Shown: positions 9,102 to 17,496, numbered from the stretch's first letter. The stretch: DNA of 64,000 nt from Halobaculum halobium (GCF_030127145.1 NZ_CP126158.1:1736001-1800000); one strand, 5' to 3'. The notes: generated by a model not told the origin, from the sequence alone. Numbers and translations: made by a program.

Positions 9102-9734
9102 ATGACTTTCGAGGGACGACCCGACCGGGACGCAGAAGTCGTCCTCGTCGGGCGATCGAATGTCGGCAAGTCGACGCTGATGCGCGAGTTGACCGGGCAC
9201 AACGTGGCGACCGGCAAGAAGCCCGGCGTCACCCGAAAGCCGAACCACTTCGACTGGACCGGCCAGTCGTTCATGTTCACCGACCTCCCGGGCTTCGGAT
9301 TCATGTCCGGCGTCGAGGAGGACGCGCGCGAGGCGATCAAGACCGACGTGGTTCGCTACGTCGAGGAGCACGCCGACTCGATCATCGCGGGCGTGCTCGT
9401 CGTCGACGGCAAGTCCGTCATCGACATCATCGACCGCCACAGCGACGCCGGCGAGATCCCCCACGACGTGGAGCTGTTCCAGTTTCTTCAAGACGTGGAC
9501 GTGGCCCCGGTCGTCGCGGTGAACAAGATGGACAAAGTTGACGACCGTGACGAGCGCCTGAACGAGCTGTGCGACCGACTGGGGTTGTATCCGCCGTGGC
9601 AGCAGTGGTCGGGCGAGGGCGGGACGATCGCGCCGATCACGGCGAAGAACGGGTCGATCGAGCCGCTGAACGAGGCGTTGCGCGGGCACTTTCGGGAGGC
9701 GAAACGCGACGACCTGCTGCAGTTCGTGAAATAG
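9102..9734 (+). CDS. engB: EngB-type GTPase
   Basis: The 210-residue protein is a TRAFAC GTPase of the EngB/YihA group, implicated in large-subunit ribosome assembly. G1 is GRSNVGKST at residues 17-25. The switch region [11 protein letters not shown] is followed by G3 in TDLPGFGFM near 60-68, and G4 is NKMDK near 141. The C-terminal [15 protein letters not shown] is typical of the archaeal branch. The ATG at 9102 starts [14 protein letters not shown]; longer in-frame extensions run into the divergent cyclo-ligase gene and are rejected. Confidence 0.92.
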   Translation: MTFEGRPDRDAEVVLVGRSNVGKSTLMRELTGHNVATGKKPGVTRKPNHFDWTGQSFMFTDLPGFGFMSGVEEDAREAIKTDVVRYVEEHADSIIAGVLVVDGKSVIDIIDRHSDAGEIPHDVELFQFLQDVDVAPVVAVNKMDKVDDRDERLNELCDRLGLYPPWQQWSGEGGTIAPITAKNGSIEPLNEALRGHFREAKRDDLLQFVK

Positions 9735-9819
9735 CTCGACCGGTCGACCCAGGTGGTCTCGTGGATCCGACTGTCCTGGTCGTTCGTCCCGGGTTGCCCT
9801 CGTCGCGCCCGACGGACCC

Positions 9820-9872
9820 CGTCGCTGTCGGCGGCTGCGGATCGCCGTGCCCCCCGCCCGCCGACAGCGACG
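9820..9872. repeat. 15-bp perfect inverted repeat in the engB-DHH gap
   Basis: Arms CGTCGCTGTCGGCGG (9820-9834) and its exact reverse complement (9858-9872) flank a 23-base loop. This sits in the 343-base gap 9735-10077 between engB and the DHH nuclease gene, about 90 bases after the engB stop. It could fold into a stable RNA hairpin, possibly a transcript 3' end, but no T-run follows. The rest of the gap holds only the promoter of the next gene, with CGTTTATG at 10042-10049. Confidence 0.6.
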
Positions 9873-10077
9873 ACCCCGTTCAGTCCCAGCCGCACAGCGC
9901 GGCGCCTCGTCCTCCCCAGCCGGTTCGCTCGCTCCACCTCGGTCGCCTCGCTCGTCTCTCGCGCGGTCGACGGGCACGGAGCCCCGTTGACGTGCGCGCT
10001 CCGCCGACGATCCCCGCCCGTCGACGCCGATCGAGTACGAGCGTTTATGCCGCAGAACGCCCCACCCTCGCACAGTA

Positions 10078-11538
10078 ATGGCGAGCGCGGACGCGACCAC
10101 CGACCACGACGGCGCGGCGTTCCCGGTCCCGGAGCTCCGCGAGCGCGCCGAGGCGTGCGCCGCCCGGCTGTGTGAGGCCGGCGAGTTCCTCTTGTGCTCG
10201 CACATCGACGCCGACGGTCTCACCAGCGCCGCGGTCGCGACGGCGGCGTTCGAGCGGGCGGGATTCGACTTCGAGACGGCGTTCTTCAAGCAACTCGACG
10301 CCGACGCGGTCGCGAGCATCGCCGCCACGGACTACGACGTGGTCTGTTTCACCGACTTCGGGAGCGGTCAACTCGACGTGATCGCCCCGCGCGAGGAAGC
10401 GGGCGAGTTCGTCCCGGTGATCGCCGACCACCACCAGCCGGCCGAGGCGGAAACTGAGTTCCACCTCAATCCGCTCCTCGAAGGACTCGACGGCGCGAGC
10501 GAGTTATCGGGAGCGGGGGCAGCGTACCTGCTCGCGCGCGCACTGGGCGACGCGACCGAGACCGACAACCGCGATCTCGCGGCGCTGGCGGTCGTCGGCG
10601 CCGTCGGCGACATGCAGGACAACGAGGGCGGGCTCTCGGGCGCCAACGAGGCGCTCGTCGCCGACGCGGTCGCCGCCGGGGCGCTGGCGGAAGTGACGGA
10701 TCTAGCCCTATACGGACGCCAGACCCGTCCGCTCCCGAAGCTGCTGGAGTACGCCAGCGAGGCGCGGATCCCGGGCATCTCGAACGACCAGGCCGGCGCG
10801 ATCGAGTTCCTCACGGACCTGGACGTTCCGATGAAAGACGCCGACGGCGAGTGGCGTCGGTGGGTCGACCTCGACGGCGACGAGCGCCGAACGGTCGCGA
10901 GCGCGCTCATCCGTCGGGCCGTCTCCTCGGGCGTCCCCAGCGAGCGCGTCGACGCGCTCGTGGACACCACCTACGTGCTCGCCGACGAGGAACCCGGCAC
11001 CGAGTTGCGAGACGTGAGCGAATTCTCGACACTGCTGAACGCGACCGCGCGTTACGAGCGCGCCGACGTGGGGCTCGCGGTCTGTCTCGGGGACCGCGGC
11101 GCCGCGCTCGACCGCGCCCGCACCCTCCTGCGGAACCACCGTCGGAACCTCTCCGAGGGGCTCCAATGGATCACGAACGAGGGGGTCGAACGCGAGGAAC
11201 ACGTCCAGTGGTTCGACGCCGGCACTAGGATCCGCGAGACCATCGTCGGCATCGTCGCGGGAATGGCCGTCGGCGCGAACGGCGTCTCCGCCCGCAAGCC
11301 GATCGTCGCCTTTGCGGACAAGGGAGCGGGGGAGACGAAAGTCTCGGCCAGAGGGAGCGGATTCCTCGTCCGCGAGGGGCTCGACCTCTCGGCGGTGCTG
11401 CGCGAGGCGAGCCGGGCGGTCGGTGGCGACGGCGGCGGACACGACGTGGCTGCCGGCGCGACGATCCCCGCCGACGAGCGCGAGGCGTTCCTCGAGGCGG
11501 TCGACGAGTTAGTCGGCGAGCAGTTGGCCGACGAATAG
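10078..11538 (+). CDS. DHH/DHHA1 phosphoesterase, RecJ-like single-strand nuclease
   Basis: The 486-residue protein has a DHH domain with SHIDADG at residues 41-47, TDFGSG near 92-97 and the DHH triad itself near 117-119, all manganese-binding. The C-terminal DHHA1 domain carries GDGGGHDVAAG near residues 449-459. This is the layout of archaeal RecJ-like exonucleases, including the GINS-associated nuclease, and several paralogues usually occur per haloarchaeal genome; which one this is cannot be told here. A TATA-like CGTTTATG 34-36 bases before the ATG supports the start. Confidence 0.88.
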   Translation: MASADATTDHDGAAFPVPELRERAEACAARLCEAGEFLLCSHIDADGLTSAAVATAAFERAGFDFETAFFKQLDADAVASIAATDYDVVCFTDFGSGQLDVIAPREEAGEFVPVIADHHQPAEAETEFHLNPLLEGLDGASELSGAGAAYLLARALGDATETDNRDLAALAVVGAVGDMQDNEGGLSGANEALVADAVAAGALAEVTDLALYGRQTRPLPKLLEYASEARIPGISNDQAGAIEFLTDLDVPMKDADGEWRRWVDLDGDERRTVASALIRRAVSSGVPSERVDALVDTTYVLADEEPGTELRDVSEFSTLLNATARYERADVGLAVCLGDRGAALDRARTLLRNHRRNLSEGLQWITNEGVEREEHVQWFDAGTRIRETIVGIVAGMAVGANGVSARKPIVAFADKGAGETKVSARGSGFLVREGLDLSAVLREASRAVGGDGGGHDVAAGATIPADEREAFLEAVDELVGEQLADE

Positions 11539-11546
11539 ACCGCCGC

Positions 11547-12125
11547 TCAGGCCGACTCGGACGTGGACGACGTGCCGATGTCGCGGAACAACATCCGATA
11601 GTCGTTCGGCGAGAACGCGGACGTGAGGTCTTCCATCTCCGACTGCAGCGACTCGATGCGGTCGAGGAGGTCCTCGTACTCCGGAGAGGATCGAAGTTCG
11701 GCGGGGGTTCGCTCGGCCTCCAGCACCGCTCGCTTCGTCACGAGCGATGCCGTCCGCTGGAGGGTGTCGTCGTACTGTGCGCGCGTTCCCAGCCGCTCGA
11801 CCGCCGACTGGATATCGTCGCGGGTGGCGGGCTTCACGAGGTACAGGTCGAACCCCATCTTGACGATGTCGACGTCTGGCTCCACCGCGGTCACCATCGC
11901 AACCCGGCAGTCGAGACCGCGCTCGCGGATCGCCGCGAGCACGTCGGCCCCGGAGGTGTCCGGAAGCCGCCGGTCGAGGAGGACCGCGTCGGTCGTGTCG
12001 TCGACGGCCTCGAGCGCCTCTGCGCCCGTGTTGGCGACTGTGACGTCGTAGGTCCCCGAGAGATACCCGCGGTACAGGTCGGCTACTTCGGGTTCGTCTT
12101 CGACGATGAGCACGCGCCGTGTCAC
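11547..12125 (-). CDS. HalX-domain response regulator
   Basis: The 192-residue protein has a receiver domain (about residues 1-110) with the acidic pocket at Glu9-Asp10, phospho-acceptor Asp51 in LLDRRLPD, Thr79 and Lys98. A HalX domain follows (about 120-175), including TKRAVLEAERTPAELRSSPEYEDLLDRI in outline. HalX is a haloarchaeal output domain of unknown target. The start is GTG, overlapped by the stop of a 14-residue upstream ORF. The gene lies next to a KaiC-like ATPase and the archaellum region, so a signalling role there is plausible but not shown. Confidence 0.9.
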   Translation of the reverse strand: MTRRVLIVEDEPEVADLYRGYLSGTYDVTVANTGAEALEAVDDTTDAVLLDRRLPDTSGADVLAAIRERGLDCRVAMVTAVEPDVDIVKMGFDLYLVKPATRDDIQSAVERLGTRAQYDDTLQRTASLVTKRAVLEAERTPAELRSSPEYEDLLDRIESLQSEMEDLTSAFSPNDYRMLFRDIGTSSTSESA

Positions 12126-12166
12126 CGCGACCGACCCCCGACGTGCTCGACCCCGCCGTCAGTCAT
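12122..12166 (-). CDS. Candidate leaderless mini-ORF coupled to the HalX gene
   Basis: A 14-codon ORF, MTDGGVEHVGGRSR, starts at an ATG 30 bases after a TTTAAG box (12196-12191), the spacing of a leaderless haloarchaeal transcript. Its TGA overlaps the GTG start of the response regulator as GTGA. The predicted transcript would begin at this ATG, so ribosomes would reach the regulator only after translating or bypassing it. The peptide has no recognisable function; coupling is inferred from position. Confidence 0.4.
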   Translation of the reverse strand: MTDGGVEHVGGRSR

Positions 12167-12342
12167 GTTCGTTTACCCGATGTGTTTGTGCTTAAAGCTA
12201 TCGCACGCAAATTCGGCCGTAGAAAGCTGTTGATCAGCTAATATGAGGTTTTCAATACTTCTGCTCGATCGAGGTCCGACCGCCGTCGATCTGCCGGAGC
12301 ACGGCGGAACCGTTTTCATTTGTGAGGACGGCGGATACCAAT

Positions 12343-13074
12343 ATGGTAGCCACTGTTCCAACCGGGGTCGACGGACTCGACTCTGTCCTCAACGGCGGTC
12401 TCGTCGAGAACGCGACGGTGCTCGTGAGCGGAAACCCCGGGACGGGGAAGTCCCTCTTCGGGATCCAATACCTCTATGACGGGGTCACTGACCACGACGA
12501 ACACGGGATCTACATCTCCTTCGAGGAAAATGAGGAGGATATCCGTCAGGCGGCCGAGTCGATCGGCTTCGACCGATGGGGCGATCTCGTCGACGAGGGG
12601 TCGATCAAGGTGTACGACAAACAGCACATGCTCCGCGAGGGCGACTTCTCGTCGGCGCTCGACACGCTGTTGGAGGACTTCGCGAACGCCTCCTACGACC
12701 GGCTGGTACTCGACTCGCTGACGATGTTCTCGCTGTTCTTCGAGAACGAGAAGGAAAAGCGAACGTACCTCCTGAAGTTCTCGGACATCCTCAAACAGAA
12801 CGGGCTCACGTCGCTGCTCATCAACGAGCAGGGCGCGGTGTTCCCGGAGACGGAGATCGGCCTGGAGAACTTCCTTACCGATGGGAACATCTACTTCATT
12901 CAGACGCCGACCGACTCCGGTGTCAACCGCTACGTCTGGGTGGCCAAGATGCGCAAGCAGGACATCGACACAGACATCTTCCCGATGGAGATCGACGAGG
13001 GCGGGATCAAGGTGTACGAGCGCGCTGGCGGGTTCTCGATGATGGGCCGGGACGGCCCGGACGACGGGTTCTGA
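12343..13074 (+). CDS. KaiC-like RecA-superfamily ATPase
   Basis: The 243-residue single-domain ATPase has Walker A GNPGTGKS at residues 30-37, the acidic SFEENEED pair expected for KaiC-type catalytic glutamates near 62, and a Walker B strand LVLDSLTMF near 120. The C-terminal VWVAKMRKQDIDTDIFPMEI resembles KaiC/RadA-like proteins. Start ATG 12343 is preferred over a GTG 21 bases upstream because a GTTTTCAT box lies 31 bases before it. It sits divergently from the HalX regulator at the edge of the archaellum region; related single-domain ATPases recur at 20122, 59186 and 60563. Its partner is unknown. Confidence 0.88.
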   Translation: MVATVPTGVDGLDSVLNGGLVENATVLVSGNPGTGKSLFGIQYLYDGVTDHDEHGIYISFEENEEDIRQAAESIGFDRWGDLVDEGSIKVYDKQHMLREGDFSSALDTLLEDFANASYDRLVLDSLTMFSLFFENEKEKRTYLLKFSDILKQNGLTSLLINEQGAVFPETEIGLENFLTDGNIYFIQTPTDSGVNRYVWVAKMRKQDIDTDIFPMEIDEGGIKVYERAGGFSMMGRDGPDDGF

Positions 13075-13110
13075 CGCCTCACGCTCCTGCCGGGACCGGG
13101 GACCTCAGCC

Positions 13111-13452
13111 TCACCCGTCGGTCATCGTCCGCCACACGTCGTCGAGCTTGTTCTTCACCTCCGACCGCTCTTCCAACTCGACGGTTAACCCGTCTTGGAA
13201 CGTCACGTTCACACCGTCGACACACCGACGGTACACCTTGATGCGACGGTGCTCGTCGGAGAGCGGACGATCGTGGAGCTCCAACAGTTCGGTGTCCTCA
13301 AGCTCGTTGATCCGCCGGTAACAGGTGGCGATCGGTACGTCGAGCTGGTCCGACAGTTCCTGTGCAGACTTCGCCTCACCCGCCGCATCGAGAATCTCGG
13401 GGTTGTATTTCGTCCCCAGCACCTCGATGATCTCCTCATCGTCTGCAGGCAT
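13111..13452 (-). CDS. Winged-helix transcriptional regulator beside the archaellin
   Basis: The 113-residue protein contains a winged-helix domain (about residues 5-75): DEEIIEVLGTKYNPEILDAAGEAKSAQ in part, then the recognition region LDVPIATCYRRINELEDTEL and the wing SDEHRRIKVYRR. The C-terminal third looks like a dimerising segment ending VKNKLDDVW. The ATG at 13452 is chosen because CTTATC lies 31 bases upstream; a more distant in-frame start would overlap that box. It is divergent from the archaellin gene, and two copies of the dyad described at 13539-13599 lie between them, so it is the best local candidate for controlling the taxis regulon. That link is inference. Confidence 0.85.
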   Translation of the reverse strand: MPADDEEIIEVLGTKYNPEILDAAGEAKSAQELSDQLDVPIATCYRRINELEDTELLELHDRPLSDEHRRIKVYRRCVDGVNVTFQDGLTVELEERSEVKNKLDDVWRTMTDG

Positions 13453-13538
13453 AACTCTCAATACTGATTGTGCGTGTGATAAGCGTACCGCCTTCATTCC
13501 AGCTCCCTCGCCTGAATTTGGTACTGTTGACCTACCGG

Positions 13539-13599
13539 TATCTGTACCGATATTCGCCGTTCAGATATCTTTTCTGATAGGCGGCAGCGTAGGTTTAAA
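13539..13599 (+). promoter_or_regulatory. Archaellin promoter with two TATC-N6-GATA dyads
   Basis: Two perfect dyads occur: TATCTGTACCGATA at 13539-13552 and TATCTTTTCTGATA at 13566-13579, 27 bases apart. The nearer one starts exactly 28 bases before the TATA box TTTAAA (13594-13599). The predicted transcription start is about 13620, leaving a leader of roughly 45 bases, unlike the leaderless taxis promoters elsewhere in the window. Confidence 0.65.
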
Positions 13600-13667
13600 A
13601 ATCGATCCCGAGTCGTCGCCGCCAGTGCCCGGCCTACGGCAGGGATCGGGACCAAGAGAATCATACA

Positions 13668-14261
13668 ATGTTCGAATTCATCACTGAGGAGGAAGAGCGC
13701 GGGCAGGTGGGCATCGGGACGCTCATCGTGTTCATCGCGATGGTACTCGTGGCGGCGATCGCCGCGGGTGTCCTGATCAACACCGCCGGCTTCCTCCAGA
13801 GCAAATCACAGGAGACCGGACAACAGTCGACCAAGCAGGTCAGCGATCGGCTCCAAGAAGTTGTCACCACCGGGAACGTCACTGACGGAACGGTGGATAA
13901 AGTGAACGTGACCGTCACACAGGCACCGGGTTCTGGCGAGATCGATCTCGAGAACGTGACCATCACCTGGGTCGGTCCTGAGGGGACGTTTATCCTGAAC
14001 CACGAGAATGCGTCGACCGATGTCGACAGCAAGTTCTACACGTCCTTCGTGAAGAACGCGGGTGGATCCCCTACGGTGCTGAACGATCCGGACGACCGTT
14101 TCAACATCGAATTCAGGCTGGACAACGGCGACGGGAAGCCGGACAAGCTCAATGAGGGCGACGAGGTGACGATCAAGATCAACACGATGGCCGGTGCGAC
14201 GACGACGATTCGATTCACCGTTCCTGAATCGCTCGACGGGCAAGGCGGCGTCGAGCTGTAA
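13668..14261 (+). CDS. arlA: Archaellin (archaellum filament subunit)
   Basis: The 197-residue preprotein has a short charged leader MFEFITEEEERG cleaved after Gly12 by the ArlK/FlaK peptidase. The class III signal helix follows, QVGIGTLIVFIAMVLVAAIA, and later AGVLINTAGFLQ, which forms the filament core. The outer beta domain carries four N-glycosylation sequons (Asn70, Asn80, Asn96, Asn114), fitting the N-glycosylated filaments known from Haloferax and Halobacterium. Only one archaellin is present here, whereas several haloarchaea carry two or more in tandem. It begins the archaellum region and has its own strong promoter. Confidence 0.96.
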   Translation: MFEFITEEEERGQVGIGTLIVFIAMVLVAAIAAGVLINTAGFLQSKSQETGQQSTKQVSDRLQEVVTTGNVTDGTVDKVNVTVTQAPGSGEIDLENVTITWVGPEGTFILNHENASTDVDSKFYTSFVKNAGGSPTVLNDPDDRFNIEFRLDNGDGKPDKLNEGDEVTIKINTMAGATTTIRFTVPESLDGQGGVEL

Positions 14262-14317
14262 TCCGGCCGCAACGAACGCGACTACACTTTTTATCATACG
14301 CCACTGAACAGCGAGTC

Positions 14318-15253
14318 ATGAGCGACGACGCGCCGCGCGGGAACCCCGGCGTCGATCCGGACGACCTCGATATCTCGAAAAGCGAGTACGTCCGCGAGTT
14401 GGGCGACGACCGGTACGTCGTCTCGCCCGGCCGTCGTCAGCCGCAGCAGCCGGCGGCGGCGAACCGATCCGACGGCGCGGAGACGGAACACCCGGGGGAG
14501 GGCACGTCCGAGGCCGCGGCGACGGACGCCGACACGGACGCGCCGGGGGATCTCGACGTCGCCTCGACCGCCGAGTCGGTCCGAGAGGGGCTCTCACCGA
14601 CGGACGCTCCCGGAGCCGCCGGTCCGGAGACGGACGCGTCGTCGTCGCCGGCGCCGTCAACCTCGCAGACCTCGTCGACGGATCGGACGACCGCGACCGC
14701 AGGCGATCCCAGCGACGATATCGACGATCCGTCCCGACCATCGCAGCCGCCCGCCGCGGGCACCGACGACAGGCTTCCGGGTGGGTCGACGGGCGGCGAC
14801 GAGTCTGGCGCCGACGGCGGAGCGACCGCGTCCGAACGACCCGCCTCGCACGCCCGACGGGGCGCCCCGCGTGGCGAGTCGACCGCGTCGCCGTCGGATC
14901 TCGACGCCGGCGCGGTCGGCGAGTGGCTCGCCGCCTCGCTCGCGGACACCGAGTTCGCGTACGGCTTCGACGCGACGCTGCTGCTCGACGGCCGCACGGC
15001 GCGCCACCGAATGGCGTCCGACGACGTGGGCGAGACGTTCGAGACGCTCGTCACCTGGTTTGCAGACGCCGCCGGCGGCGACACGCCGACAGAGGACGCC
15101 ATCGGCATCCTCCTTGCCGGGATGGACACCAGCCCGCGACTCCCGCCGAACGCCGTCCGATCGGCCCTCGCCGAACTTGGCGTCTCTCGCGACGACTCCG
15201 TCGAGGACGTGTTGGCAGCGCTCGAGGAGGCGGGCGGGCTCAGGTTGGAGTGA
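14318..15253 (+). CDS. Haloarchaeal low-complexity taxis-region protein (DUF7500-like)
   Basis: The 311-residue protein has two ordered ends and a disordered middle. Residues 10-37 include DPDDLDISKSEYVRELGDDR, which resembles the short haloarchaeal segment I recall as DUF7500 (not verified). Residues 40-190 are Ser/Thr/Pro/Asp-rich and probably unfolded. Residues 195-311 form a predicted folded domain with AGAVGEWLAASLADTEFAYG and two final helical blocks, SPRLPPNAVRSALAELG and SVEDVLAALEEAGGL. No enzyme motif or membrane helix is seen. Placed between the archaellin and cheY, it probably serves motility or taxis. A TTTTTATC box 30 bases before the ATG gives it its own promoter. Confidence 0.8.
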   Translation: MSDDAPRGNPGVDPDDLDISKSEYVRELGDDRYVVSPGRRQPQQPAAANRSDGAETEHPGEGTSEAAATDADTDAPGDLDVASTAESVREGLSPTDAPGAAGPETDASSSPAPSTSQTSSTDRTTATAGDPSDDIDDPSRPSQPPAAGTDDRLPGGSTGGDESGADGGATASERPASHARRGAPRGESTASPSDLDAGAVGEWLAASLADTEFAYGFDATLLLDGRTARHRMASDDVGETFETLVTWFADAAGGDTPTEDAIGILLAGMDTSPRLPPNAVRSALAELGVSRDDSVEDVLAALEEAGGLRLE

Positions 15254-15309
15254 GCGCTGCGACGGATCGGAACCGCCGGCACCGCGGGGCCCGCGCTCAG
15301 GCGCTCGGT

Positions 15310-15343
15310 TTTCACAGCTGATAGTCGCGGGGGTGCGTTTATC
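15310..15343 (+). promoter_or_regulatory. cheY promoter with taxis dyad
   Basis: TTTCACAGCTGATA (15310-15323) starts exactly 28 bases before the TATA box TTTATC (15338-15343), and the cheY ATG follows 32 bases after the box. The 14-mer differs at one base from the one between cheB and cheW. A GGGAGGAT sequence lies just before the start codon as well. Confidence 0.6.
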
Positions 15344-15369
15344 ATCGCCGCCGGGAGGATATCGGCTAT

Positions 15370-15732
15370 ATGCCGACCAGCGTTCTGATCGCGGACGACT
15401 CGGAGTTCATGCGGAACCTCCTGCGGGAGATCCTCGAGGGGGAGTTCGAGATCGTCGGAGAGGCCGAAAACGGCGTGGAGGCGGTCGACCTCTACGGCGA
15501 GCACGCCCCCGACATTGTGATGATGGACATCGTCATGCCGATCCGCAACGGGATCGAGGCGACCACCGAGATCACCGACGAACATCCCGACGCGAGCGTC
15601 ATCATGTGTACGAGCGTCGGGCAGGAGGAGAAGATGAAAGCCGCGATCAAGGCGGGCGCGGAGGGGTACATCACGAAACCGTTCCAGAAGCCGAACGTGC
15701 TCGAAGCCATCAACGACGCCGTCCCCGCGTAG
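15370..15732 (+). CDS. cheY: Chemotaxis response regulator CheY
   Basis: A 120-residue stand-alone receiver domain with Asp9-Asp10, phospho-acceptor Asp53 in IVMMDIVMP, Thr81 in MCTSVGQ and Lys103 in ITKPFQKP. Phosphorylated archaeal CheY acts on the archaellum switch through CheF and ArlCDE. It starts the cheY-cheC-cheD operon, with cheC beginning 3 bases after its stop. It carries the taxis dyad promoter. Confidence 0.96.
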   Translation: MPTSVLIADDSEFMRNLLREILEGEFEIVGEAENGVEAVDLYGEHAPDIVMMDIVMPIRNGIEATTEITDEHPDASVIMCTSVGQEEKMKAAIKAGAEGYITKPFQKPNVLEAINDAVPA

Positions 15733-15734
15733 GG

Positions 15735-16934
15735 ATGTACGTCGACATCCAGTCGCTGGGGGAGTTTTCCGATCTCGCGAGCCAGGGCGCCGACCGGGCG
15801 GCGGACGCACTCGGACAGCTCGCCGGCGCGAACGTCTACGTCGACGTGACCGACGTGACGCTGATGGCCGCCGGTGACCTGCGGGAATCGTTCGCGGGCC
15901 GGGAGTTCGTGGGGGTCGAGATCGGACTGCAGGGCGGGATCAGCGGCCAGACCGTGATGGCGTTCGAGTTGGACGCCGCAGAGAGCCTCGTCGAGCGGCT
16001 GATGCCCGGCGCCGGCGACGGCGAGTTCGTTCGCAGCGGCGTCACCGAGGCGGGCAACATCATGACCTCGGGGTTCATCGACGGCTGGGCGGACCACCTC
16101 GGCGTCGCCATCGACATGACGCCGCCCGCGTACGTCCGCGCCTCTGGGACCGACATCCTCCCCGACGGCGCGTTCGACGACGACAGACAGGGCGTGTTCA
16201 TGTTCGAGTCGCAGGTCTCTTCGATGGACGAGGACCTCGAGTTCGCGATCTACATGCTGCCCGAGTACGCCGGGTTCACCGATATGCTCGGCCACGACGG
16301 CCCCGTCGGCGAGGCGGGCGACGCCGTTCCGGTGAACAAGCTGCCGACGTTCAACCGGATGACCGAGCGGGGCGCCAGCTCCGCCGCCGACAACATCACC
16401 ATGATGACGGGCACGGAGACGGACGTCGACGTCTCGCGGCTTCGGTTCGTTCCGGTACAGGACGTACCCGCCGAGTTGGGCAAAGAGACCGTCGCGGGAA
16501 CGGTGTTCGAGCTCCACGGCGACCCGAGCGGCTACCTCGCGATCCTCTTCGACGAGGCGTCGGCTGAGGAGGTCGCCGGCGGCATGATTCCCACCGAGAC
16601 CGAGCCGGGGATCGGCGACATGGAGAAAGGCGCGCTGCGAGAGCTGGGCAACATCATGACCTCGGGGTTCATCGACGGCTGGGCGAACGTGCTCGGCACG
16701 AGCATCGAACACACCCCGCCGCAGTTCGTCCACGACATGGGCTCGGCGGTGATGAGCCCCCTCGTGACCCGACTCGGCAAGACACAGGACCACGCGTTCA
16801 TCATCGACTCGACGGTCCGCACGCCCGACGGCAACGTGCGGTGCGACATCTACGCGCTCCCCGACCAGCGAGAGCTGGCGGCGGCGCTGGATCGCATCGA
16901 ACCGGCGGCGACCGACGGCGGTCTCCCTCGGTGA
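15735..16934 (+). CDS. cheC: CheC, two-domain CheY-P phosphatase
   Basis: The 399-residue protein contains two tandem CheC units. Each has the phosphatase helix with the Glu-x-x-Asn pair: TEAGNIMTSGFIDGWADHLG (Glu105, Asn108) and RELGNIMTSGFIDGWANVLG (Glu303, Asn306). Most bacterial CheC proteins are about half this length with both sites within one pseudo-symmetric domain. CheC removes phosphate from CheY and is stimulated by CheD, which is encoded next. Start is the ATG MYVDIQSLGEF three bases after the cheY stop. Confidence 0.93.
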   Translation: MYVDIQSLGEFSDLASQGADRAADALGQLAGANVYVDVTDVTLMAAGDLRESFAGREFVGVEIGLQGGISGQTVMAFELDAAESLVERLMPGAGDGEFVRSGVTEAGNIMTSGFIDGWADHLGVAIDMTPPAYVRASGTDILPDGAFDDDRQGVFMFESQVSSMDEDLEFAIYMLPEYAGFTDMLGHDGPVGEAGDAVPVNKLPTFNRMTERGASSAADNITMMTGTETDVDVSRLRFVPVQDVPAELGKETVAGTVFELHGDPSGYLAILFDEASAEEVAGGMIPTETEPGIGDMEKGALRELGNIMTSGFIDGWANVLGTSIEHTPPQFVHDMGSAVMSPLVTRLGKTQDHAFIIDSTVRTPDGNVRCDIYALPDQRELAAALDRIEPAATDGGLPR

Positions 16935-16941
16935 GACCGTC

Positions 16942-17496
16942 GTGAGCCCGATCGACTCGCCGAACGCGAGTCCGCCGTCCGCACCGCAGGCGTCAGCGCA
17001 GTCGAACTCGGAGCAGTCCGCTCCGCGACTGAAGGTCGGACTCTCGGACGCGGCGGTCGCCGACGACGGTGCGGTACTCGTCACCAGCGGCCTCGGGTCG
17101 TGTCTCGGCGTCGCGCTGTACGACTCGAACGCGGGCGTCGGGGGGCTGCTGCACGCGATGCTCCCCGTCGCCGAGGGCCGCCCGGGCGACCCCGAGAAGT
17201 TCGTCGTCGACGGCATCGACGCGACGATCGACGCGATGGTCGACGCCGCCGCCGACCCCGCGGCGCTCCGAGCCAAGATCGCCGGCGCCGCGGAGATGAT
17301 CGCGTTCGACACCGTCGCCGACGACGGCTCGGTCGGCGACCGAAACGTCGCCGCCGCGGAGAGCGCTCTGCGCGAACGCGGCATCCCCGTCGACGCGGCC
17401 GACACCGGCGGTGACCGCGGCCGTTCGCTCCGGTTCCACACGGACTCGGGCGCGCTCACCGTCTCGTATGCGGGCGGCGAGACGGTCGTACTGTGA
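16942..17496 (+). CDS. cheD: CheD, chemoreceptor glutamine deamidase
   Basis: The 184-residue protein starts at a GTG 7 bases after cheC. After a 28-residue low-complexity N-terminus, the CheD fold shows the catalytic triad spacing of the family: Thr48, Cys54 (TSGLGSC) and His71 (LLHAMLP). The later segment AAEMIAFDTVADDGSVGDRN corresponds to the family's substrate region. CheD deamidates receptor glutamines and partners with CheC. Confidence 0.93.
   Translation: MSPIDSPNASPPSAPQASAQSNSEQSAPRLKVGLSDAAVADDGAVLVTSGLGSCLGVALYDSNAGVGGLLHAMLPVAEGRPGDPEKFVVDGIDATIDAMVDAAADPAALRAKIAGAAEMIAFDTVADDGSVGDRNVAAAESALRERGIPVDAADTGGDRGRSLRFHTDSGALTVSYAGGETVVL

Noticed and set aside
12191-12226. Taxis dyad upstream of the HalX regulator
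   Set aside because: The sequence at the expected place is TTCT-N6-GAAT, which fits only with a one-base shift; not counted as a site.
13603-13648. 7-bp inverted repeat CGATCCC/GGGATCG in the archaellin leader
   Set aside because: The left arm is upstream of the predicted transcript start, so it cannot form an RNA hairpin, and it is short.
15492-17459. 655-codon minus-strand open frame opposite cheY, cheC and cheD
   Set aside because: The plus-strand proteins carry intact catalytic motifs; the antisense product is low-complexity and unlike any family.
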